Source of the DNA: Fonticella tunisiensis
GTDB lineage: Bacteria; Bacillota; Clostridia; Clostridiales; Caloramatoraceae
Reading direction: 5' to 3'
Assembly: GCF_004364155.1 (NCBI RefSeq)
Contig: NZ_SOAZ01000026.1
Coordinates: forward strand, 1 to 41,716
DNA length: 41,716 nucleotides
Program-made: the position numbers and the translations under genes
The notes under the pieces: model-generated
The model's database searches: none
What the model saw: the letters and a program-made list of their open reading frames with translations, nothing else
Told to the model about the DNA's origin: nothing
Part shown: positions 32,941-41,621 of the stretch, piece by piece
Layout of the letters: the number at the start of each line of letters is the position of its first letter
How positions within the stretch are numbered: the first letter of the stretch is position 1

Positions 32941-33997
32941 TTTTTACTCTCTCCACATTGCTTACTATGCTTGTAATTCTAACTCCAAAGTTTTCATCAA
33001 CCACAACAACTTCTCCAAGTGCCACCTTTTTGCCATTGACAAGTATTTCCACAGGTTCTTCAGTGAGTTTATCAAGTTCAATAAGGGAGCCTGCCCCGAG
33101 AGATAATATTTCCTTTATGGTCTTCTTTGTTCTACCTAGAACAACCGAAATTTCAAGTGGTACATCAAGTATTAAGTCGATGTTTTGCTGCTCTTTTTGT
33201 GCAATTGGTGTCAAAGGCATAAATTGTGCTCTTTGAACTTTTGGCTGTGGTTCATTATATTTTAAAGTTTCATATTCCAATCCTTCAGGCTTAAAAACCG
33301 GTTCACTGGCCTCATGCACTTTTCTGCCCTTCGATAAATCATCTTCGGAATTACCGATCATTTTATCTATAATATCCCTTGAAGTCTTTACCGGAAGCAG
33401 CATCATTATTTCACTATCCACCAGCACATCTATGGTCAGCTTAAAGGAAATGCATACAATATTTTCCTTCTCGCTTATATTTTGAGAAAGCTCTTCAGTT
33501 TTTCCATCGCATATCTTTGCAATTGGTGGTGAAATGTTTATAGGAATGTTAAGCATGGTAGAAAGCGATGTTGCTGAAGCTCCTATCATCTGATTCATTG
33601 CCTCTGACACAGCGCTTATCTCAATTTCTGAAAGGCTTTCGGATTTTCTTTCTCCCGTACCTCCCATCATTATATCAGCAATTACAGAGGCATCTGTGAT
33701 CTTCATTAAAAGTATGTTCATCCCTTTAAGGCCTTCTACATATTCCACCTCAAGAAGGATGTATGGCATTTCAAAACCTTTTTTTATTTCTTGCATCGTT
33801 GTTATTGAAACCTTTGGAGTAGTTATGTTAACCATTTTATTTATTATCGTTGAAAGGGCCGTTGAAGCAGAACCCATTGATATATTACCAATTTCTCCAA
33901 GAAGATCCTTATCGCTTTCTGATAAACCGGGAGAAGAAGAAACTCCACCATTTAAAAGCGCATCAATTTCTTCCTGTGAAAGTATTCCATCATTCAT
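32924..33997 (-). CDS. fliY: Flagellar switch protein and CheY-P phosphatase FliY
   Basis: The 357-residue product starts with a CheY-binding peptide (LSQEEIDALLNGG), has a CheC-like phosphatase domain (about 30-210) with two active-site motifs (EIGNISMGSASTAL and EAMNQMIGASATSL), and ends in a FliN/SpoA domain (about 275-355; DVPLEISVVLGRTKKTI, LVNGKKVALGEVVVVDENFGVRIT shortened to LVNGKKVALGEVVVVDE). It replaces FliN in the C ring and removes phosphate from CheY-P. It overlaps fliM by eight bases. Confidence 0.95.
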   Translation of the reverse strand: MNDGILSQEEIDALLNGGVSSSPGLSESDKDLLGEIGNISMGSASTALSTIINKMVNITTPKVSITTMQEIKKGFEMPYILLEVEYVEGLKGMNILLMKITDASVIADIMMGGTGERKSESLSEIEISAVSEAMNQMIGASATSLSTMLNIPINISPPIAKICDGKTEELSQNISEKENIVCISFKLTIDVLVDSEIMMLLPVKTSRDIIDKMIGNSEDDLSKGRKVHEASEPVFKPEGLEYETLKYNEPQPKVQRAQFMPLTPIAQKEQQNIDLILDVPLEISVVLGRTKKTIKEILSLGAGSLIELDKLTEEPVEILVNGKKVALGEVVVVDENFGVRITSIVSNVERVKSLQGK

Positions 33998-34979
33998 ACT
34001 CTTTCACATCCTCATCTATAATTTCTACAATTTGAACTCCAAGTTTTTTACCTATAGTTCCAGGGTATACCTTAAAGTGAGCCTTATCTTCAATATAAAG
34101 TTTTAAGGTATCGTTTATTTTTTCGTTTAAGGTTATGCAGTCGCCAACTGAAATATTGAGAAAATCTTCCACTGTCAGATAACTCCTTCCAAGCTCCACA
34201 AAAATATCTACCTTTACGTCCGATAGATTCTTTTCCATTCTTTTTTTGTTTTCAAGATCGTCTACGCTGGAAACAGCAGTTTTATACTGTATTATGAGTT
34301 TTTCCATGTGTTTTTCCAACGACATATAAGGTATGCACATATTCATAAAGCTCTGGTTTTGGTCTATTTCCACACTCATAGTAACTAGCACAACCGGCTC
34401 GTTTGGAGCTATAACCTGATTCAAAACCGGGTTGGTTTCAAGGCTTTCAAATCTAACATTAACATCCATTATATCTTCCCAGGCAAGCTTTAAATTTTCC
34501 AACATCTTTAAATTAATCTTTTTCATAATGTTTTTTTCAATTTCAGTAAATTCTCTGGTTTTTATAATGGATTTACCTGTGCCTCCGAACAAAATATCTA
34601 TGAGCTGGAATACAAACTGAGGTTCTGTCTCAAACATCATAGGCCCAGTAAATGGGTCAAGATAAAAGGTCATTAAAATTGTAGGATTAGGTATAGAACG
34701 TATAAATTCCTCAAAGGTAATCTGTTCTGTAGACACCACCTTAATGTTTACAGATGTTCGAAGTTGAGCAGTGAGGAAATTTGATACTGTCCTTGAAAAG
34801 TTATCATAAACCATCTCAAGGGTTTTTATATGCTCCTTAGAAAACTTGTTTGGCCTTTTAAAATCATACTTTTTTACCCTATGCTTTTCTTCTGGAGGAG
34901 AATCTTCAAATTCTATTTCTCCAGATGAAAGAGCCGAGAGGAGGGCATCTATTTCGCTCTGTGATAATACTTCACCCAT
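33990..34979 (-). CDS. fliM: Flagellar motor switch protein FliM
   Basis: The 329-residue product has the CheY-P binding N-terminus (LSQSEIDALLSALS), a CheC-like middle domain (about 45-230) without phosphatase motifs, and a C-terminal SpoA domain (LSDVKVDIFVELGRSYLTVEDFLN). It forms the C-ring wall and reverses rotation when CheY-P binds. AGGAGGGATATT precedes the ATG. It overlaps fliY by eight bases. Confidence 0.96.
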   Translation of the reverse strand: MGEVLSQSEIDALLSALSSGEIEFEDSPPEEKHRVKKYDFKRPNKFSKEHIKTLEMVYDNFSRTVSNFLTAQLRTSVNIKVVSTEQITFEEFIRSIPNPTILMTFYLDPFTGPMMFETEPQFVFQLIDILFGGTGKSIIKTREFTEIEKNIMKKINLKMLENLKLAWEDIMDVNVRFESLETNPVLNQVIAPNEPVVLVTMSVEIDQNQSFMNMCIPYMSLEKHMEKLIIQYKTAVSSVDDLENKKRMEKNLSDVKVDIFVELGRSYLTVEDFLNISVGDCITLNEKINDTLKLYIEDKAHFKVYPGTIGKKLGVQIVEIIDEDVKEYE

Positions 34980-34989
34980 AATATCCCTC

Positions 34990-35382
34990 CTAACTGTTTA
35001 ACAACATTTCTCCCTCCAAAAGTGTTACAATATAATCCTTAAAATTTATAACACCCTTTATATATCCTGAAGACTCCGATATCCTTTCAATCATGTCGTT
35101 CTGGATATCAACCACTTCATGTACGTTATCAACTAGAAGCCCTATTCGCTCGTCGTCTATTTCAACTATTATAATGTTTTCCTCTTCTTTTACATATTCT
35201 ATATTCAGATATGCCTTTAAATCAAGTATCGAAATTATATTGCCTCTTAAGTTTACAAGGCCTTTGATGTAGTAAGGTGCCGTTGGGACCCTGGTTATAC
35301 TCATAACTTTTTCGATTCCATGCACAAGCTTTGTGTCAAGAGCATACTTTTCATTGCCAAGAGTAAAAACAATAACCTGCAC
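34990..35382 (-). CDS. cheW: CheW-like coupling protein, second copy
   Basis: The 130-residue product is a single CheW domain: VIVFTLGNEKYALDTKLVHGIEKV, RVPTAPYYIKGLVNLRGNIISILDL and GLLVDNVHEVVDI. It links receptors to CheA. The start is GTG with AGGAG eight bases before it; an overlapping ATG is in another frame. Its place between cheY and fliM differs from the first cheW at the operon head, so the two may serve different receptor groups; that is inference. Confidence 0.93.
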   Translation of the reverse strand: MQVIVFTLGNEKYALDTKLVHGIEKVMSITRVPTAPYYIKGLVNLRGNIISILDLKAYLNIEYVKEEENIIIVEIDDERIGLLVDNVHEVVDIQNDMIERISESSGYIKGVINFKDYIVTLLEGEMLLNS

Positions 35383-35393
35383 TCATATCACTC

Positions 35394-35753
35394 CTAACCC
35401 AGAACCTTCTTAATGGATTCAATAACTCTATCTGGTTGAAAAGGCTTCACTATAAAGTCCCTTGCTCCCGATTTAATCGCTTCCATAACCATAGCCTGCT
35501 GCCCCATGGCAGAGCACATTATTATTTTGGCGTTTGGATCGATCCTTTTTATTTCTTTAACGGCCTGGATACCATCCATTTCAGGCATTGTAATATCCAT
35601 TGTGACTATATCGGGTTTTTCAGATTTATAGATTTCGACAGCCTTTATACCGTTTGGTGCTTCACCGCATATTTCAAAACCATTTTTTGTTAATATATCC
35701 TTTAACATCATTCTCATAAATGCAGCATCATCAACGATTAATATTTTTGCCAT
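35394..35753 (-). CDS. cheY: Chemotaxis response regulator CheY
   Basis: The 119-residue product is a lone receiver domain with acidic pair D8/D9, phosphorylation site D53 (TMDITMPEMDG), the CSAMGQQ switch Ser and K in VKPFQ. It carries the signal from CheA to FliM and FliY. AAGGAGGTC precedes the ATG. Confidence 0.96.
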   Translation of the reverse strand: MAKILIVDDAAFMRMMLKDILTKNGFEICGEAPNGIKAVEIYKSEKPDIVTMDITMPEMDGIQAVKEIKRIDPNAKIIMCSAMGQQAMVMEAIKSGARDFIVKPFQPDRVIESIKKVLG

Positions 35754-35765
35754 TTTTTGACCTCC

Positions 35766-36365
35766 TTAGTTTAACCCCAATTTAGTTAGTATTATATCCA
35801 GTGAACCTGGTTTAGGTATATAGAAAAAGTTGCCTCCTGATTTTTTTCCATCTTCTATAAAGTTAGTATCTATTGCCAGTACATAGTCGCTGTATTGTTG
35901 TGCATCCATAAATGAGGAGCTAAGTACCGCTGCAAGCATATCAATTGAAATTGCAGGTACAGATGTTAATAAGCTTAAAGATGTTAGTCTGGAAATTGCA
36001 TTAATATATGAATTTCCAAGTATGTTACCAACTTCTTGGAAAAGGGATAAATATATTTCATCGGTTACTTCACTAAAGCCACCGAGAATGGTCTCAGCAA
36101 ACTCCTGTGCCTTATCCTGTTTCATCAAAAATAATATATTTCCAGGCGCATCTCCAAACACCTTGAGCAATACAGCAACTACTATTTCTTCTTCAGTACC
36201 AACTCTTTTTATCATATCTTCAAATGAAAGTATATTAACCTGCGGTAGAGACATATCTATTCTTTTTCCCATCATCTGCGACAGGGCAGTAGCAGAATTA
36301 CCAGCACCTATGTTTCCAACCTCCCTAAGGGCATCCAGCTGGATTTCACTCAATTTCCTATCCAA
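35766..36365 (-). CDS. cheC: CheY-P phosphatase CheC
   Basis: The likely start is a TTG at 36365, with AGGTGA four bases before it and 13 bases after the cheA stop, giving 199 residues, the usual CheC length. A longer open frame reaches back into cheA (to 36446) without a good ribosome binding site. Both active-site motifs are present: LREVGNIGAGNSATAL (E15, N18) and FQEVGNILGNSYINAI. CheC removes phosphate from CheY-P and forms a regulatory complex with CheD, encoded in the same operon. Confidence 0.9.
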   Translation of the reverse strand: MDRKLSEIQLDALREVGNIGAGNSATALSQMMGKRIDMSLPQVNILSFEDMIKRVGTEEEIVVAVLLKVFGDAPGNILFLMKQDKAQEFAETILGGFSEVTDEIYLSLFQEVGNILGNSYINAISRLTSLSLLTSVPAISIDMLAAVLSSSFMDAQQYSDYVLAIDTNFIEDGKKSGGNFFYIPKPGSLDIILTKLGLN

Positions 36366-36378
36366 AATATCACCTACT

Positions 36379-38337
36379 TTATACAAGAGCCGCCACATCA
36401 AGTATAAGGGTAACAAATCCGTCACCAAGTATAGTTGCACCGACATATTCCTTGAGGTTTTGCAGTATCTTTCCCATTGATTTTATAACCACTTCCTGTT
36501 GTCCAAATAAAGAATCAACTAAAAGCCCGACAGTTCTTTCTCCAACATTTACGATTACTACAAATTTTTCATCATTGTCATCTTCAACCAGATTTAACCT
36601 TCTAGCCACTCTGACTAAAGGTATAACGTTTCCTCTGTATATAATAACTTCTCTATTGTTGGTTTTCTTTATTTCATTTGTATTTATATTTATTACTCTG
36701 TCTATAAAACCTAGAGAAATAGCAAAGGTTTCTCCACCAACCTTTACAAGAAGAGCCTGTATAATAGAAAGTGTAAGGGGAAGCCTGATAACGAAGCTTG
36801 TACCCTTTCCAATTTCGCTTATAACGTCAATTGTTCCTCCAAGGGATGAAATTTTAGTTTTAACGACATCCATACCAACTCCACGGCCTGATATATCCGT
36901 TACCTTATCCCTTGTGCTGAATCCATTCATAAAGATTAAATTTTTGATATCAGAGTCACTCATACCTTCAGTATCTATCCCTAGGCTCTGTGCCTTTGAT
37001 TTTATTTTCTCGACATCCAGGCCCCTTCCATCATCTTCAACCCTGATTACAGCCTTATTTCCTTCCTGGTAAGCGATTAACCTAATCGTGCCTTTAGACG
37101 GCTTTCCCTTTTTCAATCTTTCATCGCTCGGTTCAATACCATGATCCGCAGAGTTTCGTATTAAGTGTACTAAAGGTTCCCCTATCTCGTCAATTACTGT
37201 TCTGTCCAGTTCTGTATCTTCACCCTTTATAACAAGCTCTATATCCTTATTTAATTCCTGCGATAAATCCCTTACCATTCTTGGAAATCTGTTAAATACC
37301 CTTTCAATGGGAAGCATTCTAATCTTCATAACCAGATCTTGAAGATCCGATGTAATTCTCCCAACCTGCTCAAGCGTTTCATGAAGATCGACAAGCTTAT
37401 GGCTGCTGCTTATCTGTTCAAGCCTTGTCCTATGGATAACAAGCTCTCCAACAAGATTCATAAACTTATCAAGCCTTTCAAGGTCAACCCTAACTGACTG
37501 ATGAACCTTTTTAAAAGACTTTTCCTCTTCCCTGCGGCTTTCCTGTACCTTATCGTTTTCACGGACTGCCACAGCAACTTCTGCAGCTGCTTCATCATTC
37601 TTTCTTTTTGAAATTTCCTGTATGTTAACGCTTTCAATTTCAGATATTCCTTCAATTATTTTCTTTACATCATCACTGCTTTTCTGAGTAATGAATATTA
37701 TGCTGAAGGAATTGTTGAATTTTTCCTGTTCAAGTTCCTCAATGGTAGGTATGGTCTTTATGATTTCACCAATATCCTCCAGAGCCTTATATACTAAAAA
37801 TGCCCTTGCAGATTTTAGTATACAGTCACTATATAAAGTTATATCAGCCTTTAATACGTTATAATTCTTATCCTGTGCCTGTTTTATGATGTTTTTGTCA
37901 TATTCATTTAGTTCAAGTTCAAAAATATCCTTTTTAATTCCAGGCCCTTCTTTTGTTTTTTCTGACTCTATACATTCAATTAAACTTATGATTTCCTGAA
38001 GATCTACATGTTCATTTTTATCATTTTGTATATTATCTATCATTATTTCAAGAGTATCAAGGCACTTAAACAGAAGTGTTATAACATCAGTGGTTACCTC
38101 CAGCTCGTCATTCCTAAATTTATCCAGTATATTTTCCATCCTATGTGTTAACTCCGCTATATCACTAAAACCCATGCTGCCAGCCATACCCTTTAGAGTA
38201 TGTGCTACTCTAAAAATAGAATTTATCGTTTCCTTATCCTGAGGGTTTTTTTCAAGCAAAAGTATGCCTTCGTTTAGATTCTGCAGATTTTCATGGGATT
38301 CTTCCAGAAATATATCAAAATACTGCGACATATCCAT
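36379..38337 (-). CDS. cheA: Chemotaxis histidine kinase CheA
   Basis: From the ATG at 38337, with GGGAGGG seven bases upstream, the product has 652 residues. P1 carries the phosphorylated H46 (RVAHTLKGMAG), a P2-like CheY-docking part lies at about 145-245, P3 dimerisation near 285-345, P4 kinase has the N box (HLIRNSADHGIEP), G1 (VEDDGRGLD) and G2 (GRGVGMDVVK), and P5 is the CheW-like end. All catalytic motifs are intact. The start codon is one base after the cheR stop. Confidence 0.96.
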   Translation of the reverse strand: MDMSQYFDIFLEESHENLQNLNEGILLLEKNPQDKETINSIFRVAHTLKGMAGSMGFSDIAELTHRMENILDKFRNDELEVTTDVITLLFKCLDTLEIMIDNIQNDKNEHVDLQEIISLIECIESEKTKEGPGIKKDIFELELNEYDKNIIKQAQDKNYNVLKADITLYSDCILKSARAFLVYKALEDIGEIIKTIPTIEELEQEKFNNSFSIIFITQKSSDDVKKIIEGISEIESVNIQEISKRKNDEAAAEVAVAVRENDKVQESRREEEKSFKKVHQSVRVDLERLDKFMNLVGELVIHRTRLEQISSSHKLVDLHETLEQVGRITSDLQDLVMKIRMLPIERVFNRFPRMVRDLSQELNKDIELVIKGEDTELDRTVIDEIGEPLVHLIRNSADHGIEPSDERLKKGKPSKGTIRLIAYQEGNKAVIRVEDDGRGLDVEKIKSKAQSLGIDTEGMSDSDIKNLIFMNGFSTRDKVTDISGRGVGMDVVKTKISSLGGTIDVISEIGKGTSFVIRLPLTLSIIQALLVKVGGETFAISLGFIDRVININTNEIKKTNNREVIIYRGNVIPLVRVARRLNLVEDDNDEKFVVIVNVGERTVGLLVDSLFGQQEVVIKSMGKILQNLKEYVGATILGDGFVTLILDVAALV

Positions 38338-38338
38338 G

Positions 38339-39115
38339 TTAATTCCCTCCCGGCTTTTTATATATAAATGTGGAAGCTTTTTCAAACCCTAGTTCTCGAT
38401 AATTAAATATGCTCTCTGTAGCCCCTACAAAAAGAAGTCCGCCTGGCTTTAATGATTTATAAAACCCTTTATATATTTTGTTTTTTGCCTCCTGAGTAAA
38501 ATAAATAACCACATTCCTGCATACAATTAAATCGAAATTTTCTTCATATCTATCCTGTATAAGATCATGCCTTTTAAAATTAACCCGGGATTTTATATCA
38601 TCTTTAATTTCATATTTGTCTTCACGGATGTTGAAATACTTTCTTAGAATATCGATGTCAACGTTTTTTATATCGTTTTTAGTGTATATGCCGCGTTTTG
38701 CAGTTTCAAGTATTGTTATGTCTATGTCCGTTGCAATGATTTGATGCCTTCTTCCCGGGGTAAGTCTGTCTAAAATAATAGCAAGTGTATATGGCTCTGC
38801 ACCATTTGAACAGCCCGCGCTCCATACCTTTATAGGGCATGTGGTTTGGCTTGTCATTTCCCTGAGCTTGTCCTCTAAATCCATAAATATTTCTTTATTT
38901 CTGAAGAATTCGGATACGTTTATGGTTAGATGATCCCTGAATTTTTTGTTTAAAAGGTTGTCACCTTTCAAACGTATTATGAACTCATTTTCATTTATTG
39001 CGCCTATGCGTGACATAAAGCTTTCTATCCTTCTTGTAAGCTGCTTTGATTTATATGCACTTAAGTTTATGCCATACTCCCTTAATACAAATTCTTCAAT
39101 TCTTTGAAACTCCAA
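38339..39115 (-). CDS. cheR: Chemoreceptor methyltransferase CheR
   Basis: The 258-residue product has the CheR N-terminal helical domain (1-70) and an S-adenosylmethionine-binding domain (WSAGCSNGAEPYTLAI, IIATDIDITIL, DLIVCRNVVIYFT). It methylates receptor glutamates. The start codon is TTG, with AGAGGACG before it, four bases after cheB. It would act against CheB in adaptation. Confidence 0.95.
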   Translation of the reverse strand: MEFQRIEEFVLREYGINLSAYKSKQLTRRIESFMSRIGAINENEFIIRLKGDNLLNKKFRDHLTINVSEFFRNKEIFMDLEDKLREMTSQTTCPIKVWSAGCSNGAEPYTLAIILDRLTPGRRHQIIATDIDITILETAKRGIYTKNDIKNVDIDILRKYFNIREDKYEIKDDIKSRVNFKRHDLIQDRYEENFDLIVCRNVVIYFTQEAKNKIYKGFYKSLKPGGLLFVGATESIFNYRELGFEKASTFIYKKPGGN

Positions 39116-39119
39116 ATTA

Positions 39120-40160
39120 TCACGTCCTCTTAACCATTTTAACTATTTCATCGCATATTCTGTAGTCTGGCAGCACCATATCAACACATCCCGTTTCAAA
39201 TGCAGCCTTTGGCATTCCATAAACCGTTGATGTAGCCTCGTCCTGAGCTATTACTAGTCCACCCCTTTCCTTAATAGCCTTAACTCCTGCAGCACCATCC
39301 TTGCCCATTCCTGTTAGAACAACTCCAAGTACATTTCCATTATAACTTTCAGAGGCAGAAATAAAGAGTTTATCAGCGGCAGGCCTTACCCCATGTAACG
39401 GTGGAGTCGTATCCAATTTGATTTTATCTTTTTTTATAAGCATATGGTATCCTCCCGGGGCTATATAAACGCAATTCTGCCTTATGATATCTCCATCCTT
39501 CGCTTCAACAACATCAAGACTGCTGCTGCTATTTATCCTCTCCGCAAATGCCTTGGTAAAACCAGGAGGCATATGTTGAACTACAAACACTGGTATACCC
39601 AATTTTTCGGGCAGCCTAGTTATTACATCGTAAAGAACTCTTGGACCACCGGTAGATGCTCCAAGTACTAAAGCGTTTATGACTCTATTTCTGCTCAGAG
39701 TTGATATGAATACCCTATTTTCATTAAGATTTCTGACGGAGGATTTAATTTTTTTTAGATGGCCCTTTGCATATCTGATTTTTTCAACTAAATCCTCCTT
39801 AACCTTATCAATATCTAAGGATATAGAACCGGATGGTTTCTGGATGAAGTCGAAGGCTCCAAGCCTCAGGGCCTCTATCGTTATTAATGAACCTTCAGCA
39901 GTTAAGCTGCTGACCATTACAACCTGACTTTTAGAAATTTCTTTAATGATCTTCAATGCCTCAAGCCCATTCTTTTTGGGCATTTCTATATCTAAAGTTA
40001 TAACATCAGGTGATAAAGCCTGGGCTTTTAATATAGCCGACTCCCCATCCTTTGCCGTGTCAATAACTGTCATATCTGGCTGGCTGTTTATCATATCAGA
40101 AATCATTTTCCTCATAAAGGCTGAATCATCTACAACAAGCACTTTTATTTTTTCAAACAT
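39120..40160 (-). CDS. cheB: Chemoreceptor methylesterase/deamidase CheB
   Basis: The 346-residue product has a receiver domain (1-125; D11/D12, D57 in LDIEMPKKNG) and a methylesterase domain (about 155-345) with the Ser site GASTGGPRV, the His site VQHMPPGFTKAFAERI and the Asp site TGMGKDGAAG. Once phosphorylated by CheA it removes methyl groups from receptors. AAAGGAGTTG precedes the ATG, and cheD ends two bases before. Confidence 0.96.
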   Translation of the reverse strand: MFEKIKVLVVDDSAFMRKMISDMINSQPDMTVIDTAKDGESAILKAQALSPDVITLDIEMPKKNGLEALKIIKEISKSQVVMVSSLTAEGSLITIEALRLGAFDFIQKPSGSISLDIDKVKEDLVEKIRYAKGHLKKIKSSVRNLNENRVFISTLSRNRVINALVLGASTGGPRVLYDVITRLPEKLGIPVFVVQHMPPGFTKAFAERINSSSSLDVVEAKDGDIIRQNCVYIAPGGYHMLIKKDKIKLDTTPPLHGVRPAADKLFISASESYNGNVLGVVLTGMGKDGAAGVKAIKERGGLVIAQDEATSTVYGMPKAAFETGCVDMVLPDYRICDEIVKMVKRT

Positions 40161-40162
40161 AG

Positions 40163-40651
40163 CTACAACTCCTTTATACCCTTTCCAGCTGTTCTTATGT
40201 ATACCTTACCAGTTTCAGCCTCGACAATCATTGTCCTTCCAAAATTACCTCCAGTATCCTCCGCAATTAACGATATATTGTTTTTTGACAATACGCTCAT
40301 TACTGATTTTACGTTTCTGCTTCCAATGTCCAATATAGAATTTTTATCTGTAAAGGAAAACATGCTTGCACCTCCAGCTATCTTGGCTCTTAGGCGAACT
40401 CTACTTGCTCCCTTTTCAAGCATTTTATCTATCAAAATTGGAATTGCAGCATCTGCAAACTTCATGGGATTTTTTTGGTTTTTAAAACATGAACTATCAG
40501 GAAGCATTATGTGCGCAAGCCCGGCAACCTTGCTGATACTATCGTATAGCGCTATACCAACACAGGAGCCAAGGCCAAGAGTTATTAATCTATATGGCGG
40601 CAAAGCAACATTCAAATCACCTATTCCAACTTTTATGTCCTTTTCATCCAT
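40163..40651 (-). CDS. cheD: Chemoreceptor glutamine deamidase CheD
   Basis: The 162-residue product has the CheD catalytic region: Cys in TLGLGSCVGIALYD (C30) and His in AGLAHIMLPD (H47). It deamidates receptor glutamines and is controlled by CheC and CheY-P. Length is normal and GGAGAGATATT lies before the ATG. Presence of both CheC and CheD marks the Bacillus-type adaptation scheme. Confidence 0.96.
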   Translation of the reverse strand: MDEKDIKVGIGDLNVALPPYRLITLGLGSCVGIALYDSISKVAGLAHIMLPDSSCFKNQKNPMKFADAAIPILIDKMLEKGASRVRLRAKIAGGASMFSFTDKNSILDIGSRNVKSVMSVLSKNNISLIAEDTGGNFGRTMIVEAETGKVYIRTAGKGIKEL

Positions 40652-40665
40652 AATATCTCTCCAAT

Positions 40666-41121
40666 TTATTGTGATAATGTTTCCAGATTGTTTAGCTCTT
40701 CCTTTGTTAATATGCTCAGTGTGTCAATTAAAATAATAATCCTTCTGTCAAGTTTTATCATTCCTGTGACATACTTATTTGATATTCCTTTTACGATATC
40801 AGGAGCAGATTCAATATTCTCTTCTGATATGTCAATGACCTCGGATACCATGTCCACAATTAGACCAATGCTTTTATTATCATTTTTCACCACGATTATT
40901 TTAGAATCATTCTTTATTTCATTGCTGCCTATGTTTAGTCGCTTTCTTAAATTCATTATAGGCAATATTCCATCCTGATATCTTATAACACCAACTATGT
41001 AATCCGGAGAATCAGGTACTCTTGTAGGTTCTATGTATCCGAGTATCCTTTCAACCTCCATTATATCAGCTGCAAAATATTCCTCATCGATTTTAAAGAC
41101 AACCACTTTCTTTTCATTCAT
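40666..41121 (-). CDS. cheW: Chemotaxis coupling protein CheW, first copy
   Basis: The 151-residue product is a full CheW domain: VVVFKIDEEYFAADIMEVERILG, RVPDSPDYIVGVIRYQDGILPIMNL and SIGLIVDMVSEVIDI. AAAGAGGTGG precedes the ATG. It is the first gene of the chemotaxis block in this window; no promoter before it is convincing. It differs clearly from the second CheW at 34990-35382. Confidence 0.93.
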   Translation of the reverse strand: MNEKKVVVFKIDEEYFAADIMEVERILGYIEPTRVPDSPDYIVGVIRYQDGILPIMNLRKRLNIGSNEIKNDSKIIVVKNDNKSIGLIVDMVSEVIDISEENIESAPDIVKGISNKYVTGMIKLDRRIIILIDTLSILTKEELNNLETLSQ

Positions 41122-41223
41122 ATTACCACCTCTTTAGTTTTAGTTTTCCTATAATAAGTTCACCTTCGAACATATATGTTTATCGCATTTCTTACAGGAT
41201 ATTCGATCTTATATATCTGCTCA
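41122..41223 (-). promoter_or_regulatory. Leader of the chemotaxis block with a 12-bp palindrome
   Basis: The region upstream of cheW holds a perfect palindrome AACATATATGTT (41169-41180) next to a sigma-D-like -10 element TGCGATAA (minus strand, 41180-41187), whose -35 partner is poor (4 of 8). A weak sigma-A pair TTGCAC/TATATA with an 18-base spacer lies further upstream. Either may start the che block; the palindrome could bind a regulator. Confidence 0.3.
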
Positions 41224-41381
41224 TTAAATGAAAGTGCAATATTTTTGATAAACGGTTTCAATCTCTATTTTTCCATCCTTACATACACAGATCCTTACTG
41301 TTTTGGCAGCAGTATACCGTTATAACTAAAGCCCTATATTGTAATAATCGACTTTTCCTCCCACTTCTAGAGGCTTTTTTT
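41224..41381 (-). pseudogene. Frameshifted gene remnant upstream of cheW
   Basis: No intact frame is present, but three short open stretches on the minus strand read as one protein if two single-base shifts are allowed: PLEVGGKVDYYNIG, SYNGILLPK and TVRICVCKDGKIEIETVYQ, the last ending at a stop at 41224. The last junction is in an A run, a common slip site. I do not recognise the family. It may be a decayed gene disturbed by the nearby repeat; chance cannot be excluded. Confidence 0.3.
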
Positions 41382-41407
41382 ATACTCGGCTGTAAAAATA
41401 TTTTATT

Positions 41408-41570
41408 TTAATCATAGGGGTTAATTGGTTCAGGTACTCCGGTGATTTTTCTTATTACTTCTTTTACCCTGACCTTTAAATTCTATTTCTTTATACTTTA
41501 TTAAAGTCTTCGAAGATGTTTTATGTTCTGCGTATTTAACATAATATCCTTTTATGTACAAAATTTTAAA
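41408..41570 (-). pseudogene. Second frameshifted gene remnant near the right repeat
   Basis: On the minus strand a frame without a good start reads YIKGYYVKYAEHKTSSKTL and IKYKEIEFK, then the coding-like text moves to another frame and ends VKEVIRKITGVPEPINPYD at a stop at 41408. A single-base change would join them. No ribosome binding site is seen. The protein is not recognised. It lies between the first remnant and the 95-bp repeat. Confidence 0.3.
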
Positions 41571-41621
41571 CTATATTTTTTACTCTTTAAAATTCAACTT
41601 TTTTTAACAAATTATTTTTGT

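Noticed and set aside
548-40978. Many plus-strand frames of 60-200 codons across the flagellar region
   Set aside because: They lie opposite well-supported genes, lack ribosome binding sites and have hydrophobic, Ser/Leu-rich products typical of antisense reading of coding DNA.
41357-41381. Terminator-like CCTC/GAGG plus seven T on the plus strand
   Set aside because: The stem is only four base pairs and no plus-strand gene precedes it.
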